From positions 1 to 31,025 of IMG/VR virus record IMGVR_UViG_3300042695_000429: 31,025 nucleotides of DNA. One strand, given 5' to 3'. Every line of letters begins with the position of its first letter. Position 1 is the stretch's first letter. Origin of the DNA: a virus. The notes under the pieces are model-generated. The model made no database searches. It saw nothing but the letters and a program-made list of their open reading frames with translations, and had not been told where the DNA came from. Shown piece after piece: positions 24,865 to 30,978 of the stretch. Both the position numbers and the translations under genes were made by a program.

Positions 24865-25155
24865 ATGCCCACCCTTGAGGTGGCGTTGCTTGGTACGCTC
24901 TTCATCGCCGACGCCGTATGCGTCCGGCTGTGGATGATCATGGAGGATATCCGGCTTGCTCTGACAGATCCAGGCGCGATGGCTATCATCGTCACCGAGG
25001 ATTCGATCAAGAGTGACAGCTCGCGCGTCGAGAACCAACTAAACACAGCACGCTCGGCGTTTGAAGACACCGAGCGTGCGACCGCTGTGTTCAGCGTTTG
25101 CCTTGCCCTTATCACCCTCGCGCTACTGGCGAGGATGATGAAGGGCCGGCGTTGA
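24865..25155 (+). CDS. Two-TM membrane protein, possible second holin or antiholin
   Basis: 96 aa from ATG 24865; a GTG at 24841 in the same frame would add 8 basic residues and overlap the holin gene, so both starts are possible (a dual-start holin/antiholin arrangement would look like this). Seen: TM segment at about residues 5-26 and a second at 74-92, separated by a charged helical region (SRVENQLNTARSAFEDTERA). A long inverted repeat lies in its coding sequence (25042-25091). Its TGA at 25153-25155 abuts the stop of the convergent minus-strand gene with no gap. Confidence 0.64.
   Translation: MPTLEVALLGTLFIADAVCVRLWMIMEDIRLALTDPGAMAIIVTEDSIKSDSSRVENQLNTARSAFEDTERATAVFSVCLALITLALLARMMKGRR
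25042..25091. terminator. Large inverted repeat near convergent gene ends, possible bidirectional terminator
   Basis: GCACGCTCGG (25048-25057) pairs perfectly with CCGAGCGTGC (25070-25079) around a 12-nt loop. Outside it AACACA (25042-25047) pairs with TGTGTT (25086-25091), leaving a 6-nt bulge on one side. It sits 65 nt before the abutting stops of two convergent genes. There is no U-tract, so factor-independent termination is uncertain. Confidence 0.4.
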
Positions 25156-25365
25156 TTACTTCGCTTTCTTGAAGCCGCCCACGAACAGGTAGTGGGCGAC
25201 GCCGCCGTCGAGGGTCTTCTTGCCGGCGTTGTGCGTGGCGCAGGCGTCGGCGACCTTACGCTCGACGTACGCATCGAGGGCGAAAAGGAATTCCTTCGAC
25301 ACTCGCTTACCGTGCGACTTGGCGAACTGTTTGATGAGGCTGGGCTTGATGTATTGGATCTTCAT
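25156..25365 (-). CDS. Single histone-fold protein (phage/bacterial histone-like)
   Basis: 69 aa, the only minus-strand gene. Seen: a short helix (IKPSLIKQFAKSHG, residues 6-19), a long helix (KEFLFALDAYVERKVADACA, 24-43) and a short third helix after GKKTL (48-52). The pattern of I-x-x-x-I-x-x-x-x-G, RVS (21-23), long amphipathic helix, then GKKTL matches archaeal and bacterial histones (RVSxxA-L, then GRKTI), and the length is right for one histone fold. It is Lys-rich, with a basic tail (FKKAK). It would bind DNA, perhaps the phage or host chromosome. Start ATG at 25365 with leader CTCCCAAC and no Shine-Dalgarno. Divergent from an HTH regulator. Identification is by pattern, not by alignment search. 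Confidence 0.75.
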   Translation of the reverse strand: MKIQYIKPSLIKQFAKSHGKRVSKEFLFALDAYVERKVADACATHNAGKKTLDGGVAHYLFVGGFKKAK

Positions 25366-25380
25366 GTTGGGAGGAAGGAA

Positions 25381-25410
25381 GACAGCATCCTACATTTCGT
25401 AGGAGATGTC
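25381..25410. promoter_or_regulatory. Inverted repeat in the histone/HTH divergent region (operator candidate)
   Basis: Arms GACAGCATCCTAC (25381-25393) and GTAGGAGATGTC (25399-25410) form an imperfect dyad with a perfect CCTAC/GTAGG core around ATTTC. It overlaps the spacer, -10 and part of -35 of the minus-strand promoter candidate, so a bound regulator would block it. The HTH protein encoded next door is the natural candidate. Confidence 0.5.
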
Positions 25411-25412
25411 AA
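25384..25412 (-). promoter_or_regulatory. Promoter candidate for the histone-like gene
   Basis: On the minus strand TTGACA (complement of 25407-25412) and GATGCT (complement of 25384-25389) are separated by 17 nt. The -35 is a full consensus match and the -10 is poor. About 18 nt of leader follow before the ATG. AT-rich DNA lies just upstream of the -35 (25413-25440). Confidence 0.45.
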
Positions 25413-25441
25413 GCCTGTAAAAAAAGCATAGTAAAAACAAA

Positions 25442-25786
25442 GTGGTGATTGACGACCCTACACCCAGTAGGCACAACCCTCTCATCGGACCCAACACCGT
25501 GGACATCAAACTCGACATTAAAAAGCTGGTCGCCCACTTCGGCGGTCGCATCAATCTCTGGCGTAAACTTAACGCCGCCGGCTACACTCTCTCGATCAAG
25601 ACCATCGAGAAGTGGTCGGAACGCGACAGCCTTCCGGCGCACCGCATCGTCCAGTTGATGGACCTTGCCAAGCGTGACGGCCGTGTCATTGACCTTAACT
25701 CTTTCTTGCTAAACTCCGCCCCCAACGCCGAGAAGAAGCTTTCCCCCAACACCGATGAAAAACAAAAAGTCCGCAGCAGCCGTTAA
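25442..25786 (+). CDS. Small helix-turn-helix regulator (Cro/carph-isopro-like)
   Basis: 114 aa from GTG 25442; a second GTG at 25499 would give 95 aa and keeps the whole domain, so the start is uncertain. Seen: DIKKLVAHFGGRINLWRKLN, then AAGYTLSIKTIEKWSERDSLP with AHRIVQLMDLAKRDGRVIDL. This is the shape of phage carph-isopro/Cro-type HTH proteins (helix, FGG, turn, recognition helix with a W, then IPAHxxxxLxxLAxxxG). Likely a DNA-binding repressor of early genes and of its own divergent region. The C-terminal 25 residues are polar and disordered. The 3' end overlaps the next gene by 32 nt. Confidence 0.72.
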   Translation: MVIDDPTPSRHNPLIGPNTVDIKLDIKKLVAHFGGRINLWRKLNAAGYTLSIKTIEKWSERDSLPAHRIVQLMDLAKRDGRVIDLNSFLLNSAPNAEKKLSPNTDEKQKVRSSR

Positions 25787-26201
25787 GGCTCTCTCGGAGA
25801 TGGACGTCGCGGAACTCCGCGACGCCGCCTCCATCCAGAACAACATCGTCGATGCCGCCAAGGCTCGACTCGCCGACATCCAGTCGGAACTGACCACCCG
25901 GTTCGCCGACGTGATCAAGTCCGCTTTGGAGGACGAAGGCAAGACCCACGGCCAGCACACCTTTGAGTCCGAGGGCGTCAAGCTCACGTCCGAGGTTCGC
26001 GCCACCGTCAAGTGGGACAGCCCCAAGCTTGAACTGGTCGCCCGCTCCCTGCCCTACGACCAGGTTCAGCGCATGTTCAAGATTGAGTTCTCCGTTCCGG
26101 AGAAGTCCTTCCAGTCCGTCACCGACAACACCCTCCGCGACAAGCTGCTCGACGCCCGCACCGTCAAGTACAGCGAACCCAAGTTCACCTTCGTTTCCTA
26201 A
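25755..26201 (+). CDS. Recombination-block protein of unknown function
   Basis: 148 aa, no firm family. Seen: an N-terminal helical half (SEMDVAELRDAASIQNNIVD, residues about 14-65) and a C-terminal beta-rich half with VKLTSEVRATVKWDSPKLEL, VQRMFKIEFSV and RTVKYSEPKFTF. Proteins of this build often stand directly before Sak4-like ATPases in phages and may assist the recombinase or act on nucleotides, but no activity is visible. Start ATG 25755 lies within the end of the HTH gene and no Shine-Dalgarno is present. It stops 17 nt before the ATPase gene; the gap contains TCCCAACCCAA. Confidence 0.74.
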   Translation: MKNKKSAAAVKALSEMDVAELRDAASIQNNIVDAAKARLADIQSELTTRFADVIKSALEDEGKTHGQHTFESEGVKLTSEVRATVKWDSPKLELVARSLPYDQVQRMFKIEFSVPEKSFQSVTDNTLRDKLLDARTVKYSEPKFTFVS

Positions 26202-26218
26202 TCTCCCAACCCAACCAC

Positions 26219-27088
26219 ATGATCAAAATCATCAAGGCTGACGACCGCCTCAAGGCCGTACCCAAGATTAACATCGCCCTGTTCGGCCCCGCCGGCGTGG
26301 GCAAGACCACGCAGGCTCGCACCCTCGACCCGAAGACCACCCTCTTCGTGGACCTGGAAGCCGGAACCCTCGCCATCCAGGACTGGCCGGCAGACGTCAT
26401 CGACGTCCGCGATGTCGCCCAGACCTTTGGCAAGTATCCGTGGGAAATCGCCCGCGCCCTTGCCCTGTACGTCGGCGGCCATGACCCCAGCGATGCCACC
26501 GGTCCGTACTCCAAGCCGGTGTACGACGCCGTCGCCACCGCCTTCTCCAACATCGACCTTGCCAAGTACGACACGATCTTCATCGACTCCATCACCGTCG
26601 CCGGTCGTGAGTGCTTCAAGTGGGCGAAGGTCCAGCCGGAGACGTTCAACCGTGAAGGCAAGCCCGACACTCGCGGTGCCTATGGTCTGCTCGGCCAGGA
26701 GATGATCCGCTGGCTGACCCACCTCCAGCACTCCAACAAGTCCATCATCCTGTCTGGCATCCTCGACCAGGAAATCGACGACCTCAAGCGCGTGTCGTGG
26801 AATCCCCAGATTGAAGGCTCCAAGACCGGCCGTGAGCTGCCGGGTATCTTCGACCAGGTGATCACCCTCCAGAACTTCAAGAACGAGGACGGCTCGATGT
26901 ACCGCGCCTTCTGCTGCCAGCAGCAGAATCCGTGGGGCTACCCCGCCAAGGACCGCTCCGGTCGCCTCGACCTGCTTGAAGCCCCGGACCTCGGTGCGCT
27001 CATCAAGAAGATCCGCTCCGGTAAGCGTGTCGATACCAACCTCGTCCGCACCATTCCCGCTTCCACCCCCAATACCAACACCAAGTAA
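26219..27088 (+). CDS. RecA-fold ATPase, Sak4-like recombinase (AAA_24)
   Basis: 289 aa. Seen: Walker A GPAGVGKTT at residues 23-31, TLFVDLEAGT at 41-50, Walker B TIFIDS at 119-124, and GRECFKWAKV. A conserved AYGLLGQEMIRWL helix follows, then SIILSGILDQEID and a C-terminal GRELPGIFDQVITL. This is the phage nucleotide-binding family (AAA_24) that includes Sak4 single-strand annealing ATPases. These promote annealing and replication-linked recombination, usually with a partner SSB encoded next to them, as here. No Shine-Dalgarno; the leader is CCAACCCAACCAC. Strand-annealing function is inferred from family. Confidence 0.9.
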   Translation: MIKIIKADDRLKAVPKINIALFGPAGVGKTTQARTLDPKTTLFVDLEAGTLAIQDWPADVIDVRDVAQTFGKYPWEIARALALYVGGHDPSDATGPYSKPVYDAVATAFSNIDLAKYDTIFIDSITVAGRECFKWAKVQPETFNREGKPDTRGAYGLLGQEMIRWLTHLQHSNKSIILSGILDQEIDDLKRVSWNPQIEGSKTGRELPGIFDQVITLQNFKNEDGSMYRAFCCQQQNPWGYPAKDRSGRLDLLEAPDLGALIKKIRSGKRVDTNLVRTIPASTPNTNTK

Positions 27089-27096
27089 TACATAAT

Positions 27097-27690
27097 ATGA
27101 GCATGTTCTCCCCCACCTCCGGCGCCGGCTCGGCCCCGGAACTCATCCCCAACGGCACCCTGGCGTGGGCGTTGATCACCATCGGCGGCGCGAAGCAGTC
27201 GAAGTCCAGCGGCGGCACCTACTACCCGGTGACGCTCACGGTCATCGGCGGTGAACACGAAGGCCGCAAGGTCTTCGACATGATCCCCGACGTGCAGGAC
27301 GACCGCAACGGCGAGAAGTGGCGCAAGATGGGCATCACGTCCATCACCCGCATCTTCGAGTCTAGCGGTCACTTCAAGCCCTCCGACCCGAAGTCCTACG
27401 AGGCGTTCAACGGCAGGGATACTCTGATGATCATGAACTTCATGGACGGCCAGCGCGTAGCCATCAAGGTCAAGGTCGAGAAGAACACCGACCCGGCGTA
27501 CGCCGACAAGAACAAGGTCGGCGAATGGCTGTCGCCCAACCCAGCCTCCGGCGGCTACCGCGACTTCCAGAAGCTGGTCGCCGGTCAGTCTGGCGTCGTC
27601 GAGCAGGCTCGCGCTGCGGCCTTCTCCGCTCCGACTCCGACCGCCGCTCCGGGCTGGGTGAAGACTCCGTCTTCCTCCAATCCGTTCTAA
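27097..27690 (+). CDS. Single-stranded DNA-binding protein (OB-fold, DUF669-like)
   Basis: 197 aa. Seen: an N-terminal OB-like core with AWALITIGGAKQSKSSGGTY, YPVTLTVIGGEHEGRKVFD and EKWRKMGITSITRIFESSG, then DGQRVAIKVKVEKNTDP. The Pro/Ala/Ser-rich flexible C-terminal third ends SSSNPF. The GGTYYPVTLTV then GxxxGRKVFD pattern is that of phage SSB/DUF669-type proteins beside Sak4-like ATPases. The aromatic C-terminus (NPF) recalls the interaction tip of bacterial SSB (DDIPF) but lacks the acidic residues. The start lies 8 nt after the ATPase stop, within TAATACATAAT. Followed by a long structured non-coding gap. Confidence 0.78.
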   Translation: MSMFSPTSGAGSAPELIPNGTLAWALITIGGAKQSKSSGGTYYPVTLTVIGGEHEGRKVFDMIPDVQDDRNGEKWRKMGITSITRIFESSGHFKPSDPKSYEAFNGRDTLMIMNFMDGQRVAIKVKVEKNTDPAYADKNKVGEWLSPNPASGGYRDFQKLVAGQSGVVEQARAAAFSAPTPTAAPGWVKTPSSSNPF

Positions 27691-27702
27691 TACGTCCTAC
27701 TC

Positions 27703-27770
27703 CAGGCGTCCCTTGAGAAAGTTGCTGACAAATCTGAATAACATGTCAGCATCTTCTCAAGGGACGCTTG
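27703..27770 (+). ncRNA. 68-nt long hairpin (terminator, small RNA or origin element)
   Basis: The outer stem pairs 27703-27719 with 27754-27770 (17 bp, one G-U; core GCGTCCCTTGAGAA with TTCTCAAGGGACGC). A small 3/2 internal loop follows, then an inner 8-bp stem TGCTGACA/TGTCAGCA (27723-27730, 27744-27751) closes a 13-nt AT-rich loop. The 3' flank TCCTTTTGCTCTTT is T-rich. The stem is longer than most intrinsic terminators. Confidence 0.55.
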
Positions 27771-27894
27771 TCCTTTTGCTCTTTAAAACACAGGGTGAGA
27801 GCGGGACGACAACCTGGCCGTCGGTCCAGACACTTCCGTCCACGCTCGCAGCGGTGACGCAGATGTTGGGTTTGCCTCTCCCGCCGCCCCCCTC

Positions 27895-27913
27895 TTTCCG
27901 CTCTAGCGGGAAA
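27895..27913 (+). other. Bulged hairpin in the helicase leader
   Basis: TTTCCGC (27895-27901) pairs with GCGGGAAA (27906-27913) around TCTA, with one bulged G. Second of three predicted stems in this interval. Confidence 0.4.
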
Positions 27914-27920
27914 CTACAAC

Positions 27921-27954
27921 GGCTCCCCTCCCTACCGAAAGGCACAGGGGAGTC
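27921..27954 (+). promoter_or_regulatory. Hairpin just upstream of the helicase start
   Basis: GGCTCCCCT (27921-27929) pairs with AGGGGAGTC (27946-27954; 9 bp with one G-U) around a 16-nt loop containing CCGAAAGG. The right arm contains GGGGAG, the best Shine-Dalgarno-like sequence before the helicase ATG at 27967. The stem could therefore control helicase translation; it could also be a weak terminator (TCTTCCCTTTC follows). Confidence 0.45.
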
Positions 27955-27966
27955 TTCCCTTTCACG

Positions 27967-29622
27967 ATGAAGCTCCGGCCTAGGCAGGTGGACTTCGTCC
28001 ACAAGATCAACTACGCCCTCAACGACAAGGGCAATACGCTCGGCGTCGCCCCTACTGGGGCGGGCAAGACCGTCATGCTTTCCGCCGCCATCAAGGCCGC
28101 CGGAAAAGGCAAGACCATCGTCCTCCAACACCGCGACGAACTGGTCGCCCAGAACCGGGCGACATACCGGCGCATCGACGCCGACACGCCGACCGACATC
28201 TACGCAGCCGACCGCAAACGATGGTCGGATGGCGTCACCTTTGCGATGGTTCAGACCCTAGCCAGGGAAGACAACCTCGCCACCATGCCGCCTGTGGATC
28301 TGCTCGTCATCGACGAAGCGCACCATGTCGCAGCTGAATCCTATATCCGCATCGTCGAGAAGGCGAGGGAGTTGAATCCCTCTGTCCGCATCCTGGGCGT
28401 GACGGCTACCCCTCAACGCGCCGACAAGAAAGCCCTAGCCGCCGTCTTCTCCAACGTCGCCGACGTCATCTCCATCAAAGAGCTGATTGAGGCTGGCAAC
28501 CTGGTCCGCCCCCGCGTCTTCGTCATCGACTGCGGACTACGCTCTGAACTGGCAGGCGTCCGGCGGACTGTCGCCGACTTCGACATGGCCGAGGTGGAGA
28601 AGATCATGGATAAGTCCGCAGTCACCGAGCGGGTCATCGGAGAGTGGCGCGAGAAGGCCGGAAGCCGGAAGACCATCGCCTTCTGTTCCACCGTCGAGCA
28701 TGCGGAGCATGTCACCCAAGCCTTCTGCGACGCTGGCATCAAGGCCGACATCGTCCACGGCAACCTGTCTGACGGCGACCGCCGTCGCGCCCTCATCGAC
28801 TTTGAGAAAGACCGCACCCAAGTACTGGTCAACGTCGCCGTCCTAACCGAGGGCTATGACTGCCAGACCGTAAGCTGCGTCCTACTCCTCCGCCCCTGCT
28901 CATTCAAGTCCACGATGATCCAGATGATTGGTCGTGGCCTGCGCAAGGTAGACCCGGAGAAGCACCCAGGAGTCATCAAGTCAGACTGCATCGTCTTGGA
29001 CTTCGGATACTCCATCCTAACCCACGGCGGACTGGACAGCGACGTCGTCCTTGAACCTACCAAGGGCCAGGCGAAGACCAAGGTCTGCCCTTCCTGCAAG
29101 ATGGAAGTACCCCTCGGCGTCGCCACCTGTCCGGCCTGCGAGCATATCTTCGACGGCGTCGAGCGTCGCCAGAAGGAAGCCGAGGAACGCGGTGCGCTTG
29201 AGAACTTCACCCTCACCGAGGTGGAGATCCTTGAGATGTCCCCCTTTCGGTGGGAATCTTTCTGGGACGGCATCGTGACCATCGCCTCCGCTATGACCGC
29301 ATGGGTCGTAGTCGTGCAGCACGACGGAAAGCAGTACGCCATCGGCGGCCGGGACGGACAGACTGGTGCGACGCTCATCTCCGTCACCGACGACCGGCTC
29401 CAGGCTGTCGCCTCCGCCGACGACTACCTCCGCGAGCATGGCGACAAGGACGCCGCCCGGAAGAGCAAGCGTTGGCTGACCGAGCCTCCCTCCGACAAGC
29501 AACTTGTCCAGCTTGGGCTTGATGTGTTCTCGTCCGTGGGTATGACCAAGTACCGGGCGACGTGCGCGCTGACCTGGAAGTGGCGCGAGCGTTTCATCAA
29601 AGCCAAGATTCTTTCCATCTAA
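27967..29622 (+). CDS. SF2 DEAD/DEAH-box helicase with zinc ribbon
   Basis: 551 aa. Seen: motif I APTGAGKT (residues 28-35), motif II DEAH (116-119), motif III TAT (146-148), motif V region LVNVAVLTEGYDC, and motif VI QMIGRGLR (319-326). A four-Cys zinc ribbon follows (CPSC 374-377, CPAC 388-391), then a C-terminal domain of about 150 residues with no recognised fold. This is the phage version of the UvsW/RecG-like and RadD-like SF2 helicases, which remodel recombination and replication intermediates. It follows SSB and recombinase, and stops directly before a nuclease gene, together suggesting DNA-end processing. It starts after a hairpin leader. Confidence 0.95.
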   Translation: MKLRPRQVDFVHKINYALNDKGNTLGVAPTGAGKTVMLSAAIKAAGKGKTIVLQHRDELVAQNRATYRRIDADTPTDIYAADRKRWSDGVTFAMVQTLAREDNLATMPPVDLLVIDEAHHVAAESYIRIVEKARELNPSVRILGVTATPQRADKKALAAVFSNVADVISIKELIEAGNLVRPRVFVIDCGLRSELAGVRRTVADFDMAEVEKIMDKSAVTERVIGEWREKAGSRKTIAFCSTVEHAEHVTQAFCDAGIKADIVHGNLSDGDRRRALIDFEKDRTQVLVNVAVLTEGYDCQTVSCVLLLRPCSFKSTMIQMIGRGLRKVDPEKHPGVIKSDCIVLDFGYSILTHGGLDSDVVLEPTKGQAKTKVCPSCKMEVPLGVATCPACEHIFDGVERRQKEAEERGALENFTLTEVEILEMSPFRWESFWDGIVTIASAMTAWVVVVQHDGKQYAIGGRDGQTGATLISVTDDRLQAVASADDYLREHGDKDAARKSKRWLTEPPSDKQLVQLGLDVFSSVGMTKYRATCALTWKWRERFIKAKILSI

Positions 29623-29623
29623 T

Positions 29624-30403
29624 ATGTTCAAACCAGAAACCCAACCCTGCGAGATTGCCGAAGGCGTGAAAGCCTTGATCGACGCGGGCATCAAAGAGCA
29701 TCGTGGCAAGCAGACTCCGCGACAGTACCTCGGAGCTTCCCGCATCGGCGACGAATGCGAGCGACGCCTGGCGTACGAATACCACATGACGCCGAAGGAC
29801 GAAGGTGCAGACTTCAAGGCCAACACCCTACGCATCTTCGACATGGGACATGACGGCGAAACCCGCGTCGCCCAATATCTTATATTCGCCGGCTTCGACC
29901 TACAGACCCACCAGTTGGACGGCAAGCAGTTCGGAATCACCGACGCAGGCGACAAGTTCAAGGGGCATCTCGACGGCATCATCAAAGGCGGACCTGCGAT
30001 CAAGGGTCTGCTCTACCCCTGCCTATGGGAAAGCAAAGCCCTCGGCGACAAGAGTTGGAGCGACGTCGTGAAGAAGGGGCTGAAGGATTCCAAGCCTGTG
30101 TACTACGCCCAGGTGCAAATCTATATGGCGTACAAGGACCTTCTGTCCTGCCTGTTCACGGCAATCAACCGCGACACCGGCGAGATCCATGTGGAGATCG
30201 TCCAGTTCAACGCCCGCGACGCCCAGATGTACATCGACCGCGCCGTCCGCATCGTGAAGACCGACAACCCGGAGCAGCTTGGCCGCATCGGTCGTGGCGT
30301 CGATGACTTCAAGTGCAAGTGGTGTGACTACAAGAAGCGTTGCCACGGCGTAGCCGAGCAGAAGACGCCGGACGCCGAACCTCCGAAGACTTGGGCTTGG
30401 TGA
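29624..30403 (+). CDS. PD-(D/E)XK nuclease with Cys cluster (RecB/Cas4-like)
   Basis: 259 aa. Seen: GHDGE (residues 75-79), GHLDG with Asp117, WESKA with Glu136 and Lys138, and a Gln-containing helix YYAQVQIYM (Q163, Q165). Together these form the RecB-family nuclease core. Cys45 (GDECERRL) and the C-terminal Cys231, Cys234, Cys240 (CKWCDYKKRC) have the spacing of the iron-sulfur cluster in Cas4 and AddB-type nucleases. Probably a 5'-3' exonuclease giving single strands for the recombinase. One base separates it from the helicase stop; the leader is TCTAAT with no Shine-Dalgarno. Confidence 0.9.
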   Translation: MFKPETQPCEIAEGVKALIDAGIKEHRGKQTPRQYLGASRIGDECERRLAYEYHMTPKDEGADFKANTLRIFDMGHDGETRVAQYLIFAGFDLQTHQLDGKQFGITDAGDKFKGHLDGIIKGGPAIKGLLYPCLWESKALGDKSWSDVVKKGLKDSKPVYYAQVQIYMAYKDLLSCLFTAINRDTGEIHVEIVQFNARDAQMYIDRAVRIVKTDNPEQLGRIGRGVDDFKCKWCDYKKRCHGVAEQKTPDAEPPKTWAW

Positions 30404-30404
30404 T

Positions 30405-30971
30405 ATGACCCTGTCCATCAAGCTCGACGAAATCACGATGCGCAACGCCGAGGCCGAAGCCAGGGCGAGAGGCGAATCCAACCGCATGGCCGGCGTCGCC
30501 GACCAGAAGGCGGGCAAGCAGTCCGGTCTGGTGTCCGACCTGGTCGGGCTGCTCGGCGAGATTGGCTTCTCACGCATCTTCGACCTTGAGCGTGACGACA
30601 CCGTGTACGCGAGGAGCGGTACGCCGGACTTCGTCGCCGGCAACGGTCAGTTGATTGAGGTTAAGTCCAGTCACCATGACAACCCTCACCTCCTCGTCCC
30701 CGCCTACCAGATCGACGGCAAGTGGACTACCAAGGAAGCCATCGATGTGTACGCCCTCATGCGCGTACGCTACGACGAACAGATCGTGACCTTCGTCGGG
30801 TGGGCTGAACGCAAGGACGTGATCAACGACGCCAACCTAGGTTACTTCCGTGGGTCTAGCCGGATGTCCTACATCGTGCCTGCCGAGCAGATGTCCAGTC
30901 TCGACTCCATCACCGAAGGCTACCTCTGCTGGGTCGGCAAAGCCAAGGGGCATACCATCACTTCCCCATAA
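30405..30971 (+). CDS. Second PD-(D/E)XK-type nuclease-like protein
   Basis: 188 aa. Seen: Glu52 (GEIGFSRIF) on a helix, then TPDF with Asp75 and LIEVKSS with Glu85-x-Lys87, the order E ... PD ... ExK of restriction-endonuclease-like folds. A beta/alpha C-terminal half follows (EAIDVYALMRVRYDEQIVTF, VGWAERKDVI). The core is complete, so it could be an active endonuclease, a resolvase-like enzyme or a structure-specific nuclease; no family was recognised. The start lies one base after the previous stop (TGATATG). Together with its neighbour it gives two unrelated nucleases in tandem. Confidence 0.76.
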   Translation: MTLSIKLDEITMRNAEAEARARGESNRMAGVADQKAGKQSGLVSDLVGLLGEIGFSRIFDLERDDTVYARSGTPDFVAGNGQLIEVKSSHHDNPHLLVPAYQIDGKWTTKEAIDVYALMRVRYDEQIVTFVGWAERKDVINDANLGYFRGSSRMSYIVPAEQMSSLDSITEGYLCWVGKAKGHTITSP

Positions 30972-30978
30972 ATTTTCA

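Larger units (their letters stand above)
27691..27966. other. 276-nt non-coding structured interval before the helicase
   Basis: The longest gene-free stretch here. It contains a 68-nt hairpin (27703-27770), ATGTTGGG at 27863-27870, a pyrimidine-rich run (27876-27903), a bulged hairpin at 27895-27913, and a hairpin at 27921-27954 ending 12 nt before the helicase ATG. A small open frame on the + strand (27713-27970) has Ser/Pro/Leu composition unlike the neighbouring genes and no supporting start; it is taken as non-coding. Terminator plus leader, a small RNA or a replication origin all remain possible. Confidence 0.6.

Noticed and set aside
25192-25431. Plus-strand frame opposite the histone-like gene
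   Set aside because: The minus-strand frame has a coherent histone-like pattern, an ATG and a promoter candidate; the plus frame has none and would run through the operator region.
27713-27970. 85-residue frame in the structured interval
   Set aside because: It begins inside the long hairpin, has low-complexity Ser/Pro/Leu content and no start context.
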